This document shows positions 62,371 to 64,000 of a DNA stretch of 64,000 bases, piece by piece. The DNA is from Sphingomonas sp. BK580 (GTDB lineage Bacteria > Pseudomonadota > Alphaproteobacteria > Sphingomonadales > Sphingomonadaceae), in assembly GCF_014194975.1 (NCBI RefSeq), contig NZ_JACIAY010000002.1:1-64000 (forward strand), read 5' to 3'. The notes below the pieces were generated by a model. It was not told the origin of the DNA. It did no database searches and saw only the letters and a program-made list of their open reading frames with translations. How positions within the stretch are numbered: the stretch's first letter is position 1; every line of letters starts with the position of its first letter. Made by a program: the position numbers and the translations under genes.

Positions 62371-63525
62371 ATGACTGATACGACCGCCGCCGACGCCACC
62401 CTCGCGCCCGCGAAGCCCGCCACCCGGCCGGCGCGCCCGCATTTCTCGTCCGGCCCGTGCGCCAAGCCACCCGGCTACGATCCCGCCAAGCTCGCCACCG
62501 ACGTGCTCGGCCGCTCGCACCGCTCGAAGCTGGGCAAGCAGCGGCTGCAATATGGCATCGACCTGATGCGCGAGCTGCTGAACCTGCCCGACACGCACCG
62601 GATCGGCATCGTCCCCGGCTCCGACACCGGCGCTTACGAGATGGCGATGTGGACGATGCTGGGCGCGCGCCCGGTCACCGCGCTCGCCTGGGAGAGCTTC
62701 GGCGAGGGCTGGGTGACCGACGCGGTCAAGCAGCTCAAGATCGATCCCACTGTGATCCGCGCCGACTACGGCCAGCTGCCCGACCTCGCGCAGGTCGACT
62801 GGAGCCACGACGTGCTGTTCACCTGGAACGGCACCACCAGCGGCGTGCGCGTGCCCGACGGCGAGTGGATCCCCGCCGACCGCGAGGGCCTGAGCTTCGC
62901 CGACGCCACCAGTGGCGTGTTCGCCTACGACCTGCCGTGGGACAAGATCGACGTCGCCACTTTCTCCTGGCAGAAGGTGCTGGGCGGCGAGGGCGCGCAC
63001 GGCGTGCTGATCCTCGGCCCGCGCGCGGTCGAGCGGCTGGAGAGCTACACCCCGGCCTGGCCGCTGCCGAAGGTCTTTCGCCTCGTCTCCAAGGGCAAGC
63101 TCACCGAGGGCGTGTTCAAGGGCGAGACGATCAACACGCCGTCGATGCTGGCGGTGGAGGACGCGATCTGGTCGCTCGAATGGGCCAAGTCGCTGGGGCA
63201 GGGCGGGCTGATCGCGCGCTCCGACGCCAACGCCGCCGCGCTCAACGCGATCGTCGCCGAGCGCGACTGGCTCGGGCATCTCGCCGCCGACCCGGCGTCG
63301 CGGTCGAAGACCAGCGTCTGCCTCACGGTCGACGCCGACGAGGCCGTCATCAAGAAGATGGTGTCGCTGCTCGAGGCGGAGCACGCCGCCTATGACATCG
63401 GCGGCTATCGCGACGCGCCCCCGGGGCTGCGCATCTGGTGCGGCGCGACCGTCGACACCGCCGACATCGAGGCGCTCGGTCCGTGGCTCGACTGGGCCTA
63501 CGCCACCGCCAAGGCGGCCGCCTAA
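62371..63525 (+). CDS. serC: Phosphoserine aminotransferase
   Basis: The product is 384 residues. It belongs to the alphaproteobacterial type: FSSGPCAKPPGYD at the start, VPGSDTGAYEMAMWTMLG, the PLP Lys in ATFSWQKVLGGEGAHG (about Lys202) and the C-terminal GLRIWCGATVD. It converts 3-phosphohydroxypyruvate and glutamate to phosphoserine in serine synthesis. The start follows 'taaggagag'. It is followed by serA in the same direction, giving the first two steps of the pathway. Confidence 0.97.
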   Translation: MTDTTAADATLAPAKPATRPARPHFSSGPCAKPPGYDPAKLATDVLGRSHRSKLGKQRLQYGIDLMRELLNLPDTHRIGIVPGSDTGAYEMAMWTMLGARPVTALAWESFGEGWVTDAVKQLKIDPTVIRADYGQLPDLAQVDWSHDVLFTWNGTTSGVRVPDGEWIPADREGLSFADATSGVFAYDLPWDKIDVATFSWQKVLGGEGAHGVLILGPRAVERLESYTPAWPLPKVFRLVSKGKLTEGVFKGETINTPSMLAVEDAIWSLEWAKSLGQGGLIARSDANAAALNAIVAERDWLGHLAADPASRSKTSVCLTVDADEAVIKKMVSLLEAEHAAYDIGGYRDAPPGLRIWCGATVDTADIEALGPWLDWAYATAKAAA

Positions 63526-63540
63526 CTCACCCCCATCCGT

Positions 63541-63628
63541 CATCCCCGCGTAGGCGGGGATCCAGACACGCAGGTCGTCGAGTGAGTCGCATCGTCAGCG
63601 GCTCTGGATCCCCGCCTCCGCGGGGATG
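63541..63628. repeat. Palindromic repeat between serC and serA
   Basis: Nearly perfect 25-bp arms, beginning catccccgcgtaggcgggg at 63541 and ending at 63628 with a mirrored copy, have a 38-base loop. Each arm is also a hairpin. It may lower readthrough from serC into serA. Confidence 0.8.
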
Positions 63629-63653
63629 ACGGCCGAAATCGAAAGGCACTGCA

Positions 63654-64000
63654 ATGCCCAAGGTACTCATTTCCGATAAGATGGACCCGCGCGCCGCCGA
63701 GATCTTCCGCGAGCGCGGCGTCGAGGTGGACGAGATCACCGGCAAGACCCCGGACGAGCTCAAGGCGATCATCGGCCAGTATGACGGGCTCGCGATTCGC
63801 AGCTCGACCAAGGTCACCAAGGACATCCTCGAGCACGCCACCAACCTCAAGGTGGTCGGCCGCGCCGGCATCGGCGTCGACAACGTCGACATTCCCGCCG
63901 CCTCTGCCAAGGGCGTGGTGGTGATGAACACGCCCTTCGGCAACTCGATCACCACCGCCGAGCACGCCATCGCGCTGATGTTCGCGCTCGCGCGCCAGCT
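63654..64000 (+). CDS. serA: D-3-phosphoglycerate dehydrogenase, 5' part
   Basis: The 115 visible residues start MPKVLISDKMDPRAAEIF, then YDGLAIRSSTKVTKDIL and VVGRAGIGVDNVDIPAASAKGVVVMNTPFGN, then the TTAEHAIALMFALAR helix, which is exactly the SerA N-terminus of the long (ACT-containing) type. It oxidises 3-phosphoglycerate with NAD. The gene runs off the end of the window. Confidence 0.95.
   Translation, partial: MPKVLISDKMDPRAAEIFRERGVEVDEITGKTPDELKAIIGQYDGLAIRSSTKVTKDILEHATNLKVVGRAGIGVDNVDIPAASAKGVVVMNTPFGNSITTAEHAIALMFALARQ

Overview
The window is GC-rich DNA from an alphaproteobacterium, most likely a sphingomonad (Sphingomonas-like). Supporting signs are the alphaproteobacterial SerC type, a MucR regulator, the style of the metabolic proteins, and the many short intergenic palindromes of the '...gggatccac...' and '...cccctccccttcagg...' kind that I associate with these genomes. 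No rRNA, tRNA or CRISPR array was found.

Region 1 (1 to about 23.1 kb) looks accessory. Genes are sparse, small and often hypothetical. Eight copies of one dispersed repeat sit between them, all in the same orientation and all before 11.4 kb. It holds a Crp/Fnr regulator, a TetR regulator diverging from two short-chain dehydrogenases across a clear double operator, and a compact operon at 5.4-9.8 kb (CorA channel, small two-helix membrane proteins that are paralogues of each other, two copies of a small soluble domain, a methyltransferase-like protein and a LysA-like decarboxylase). It also holds a MucR-like regulator, an HNH nuclease, a TbpB-like lipoprotein and several unknowns. From 14.5 to 21.8 kb there are decaying mobile parts: a resolvase fragment, an ISNCY-like insertion sequence that ends a host gene, a frameshifted MobA/MobL relaxase with an oriT-like inverted repeat beside it, and a frameshifted ParB with two palindromes that resemble repABC parS sites. 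This reads as the remnant of a mobilizable plasmid.

Region 2 (about 23.5 to 64 kb) looks like core chromosome with dense genes and many 4-base start/stop overlaps. In order it holds a TrmH methyltransferase, a UvrB/C-motif protein, a CPA1 antiporter, dCTP deaminase, a two-component system with an EF-hand protein, a thioesterase, an isochorismatase-like hydrolase, MFS plus GST, and an AraC regulator. Then comes a tandem-TetR regulator facing a catabolic run (ACAD10/11-like dehydrogenase, alcohol dehydrogenase, APH-type kinase, SDR) that resembles 4-hydroxyacid degradation. It continues with guaA followed by a 66-bp tandem repeat, a B3-type metallo-beta-lactamase, a DUF1080 protein, a Tad-type pilus trio (vWA/TadG-like plus two TadE-like), a RibD-like reductase with a cupin, a periplasmic amidase, apt, DedA and an aldo-keto reductase. 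The end holds a UdgX-type uracil-DNA protein with its partner radical SAM enzyme, a DUF2029-like membrane glycosyltransferase, a LOG-family protein, an extensin-like lipoprotein, serC and the start of serA.

The least described items are the duplicated membrane/soluble cassette with paired 15-residue leader peptides (5.3-8.5 kb), the radical SAM/UdgX repair pair, and the plasmid remnant with its candidate parS and oriT.
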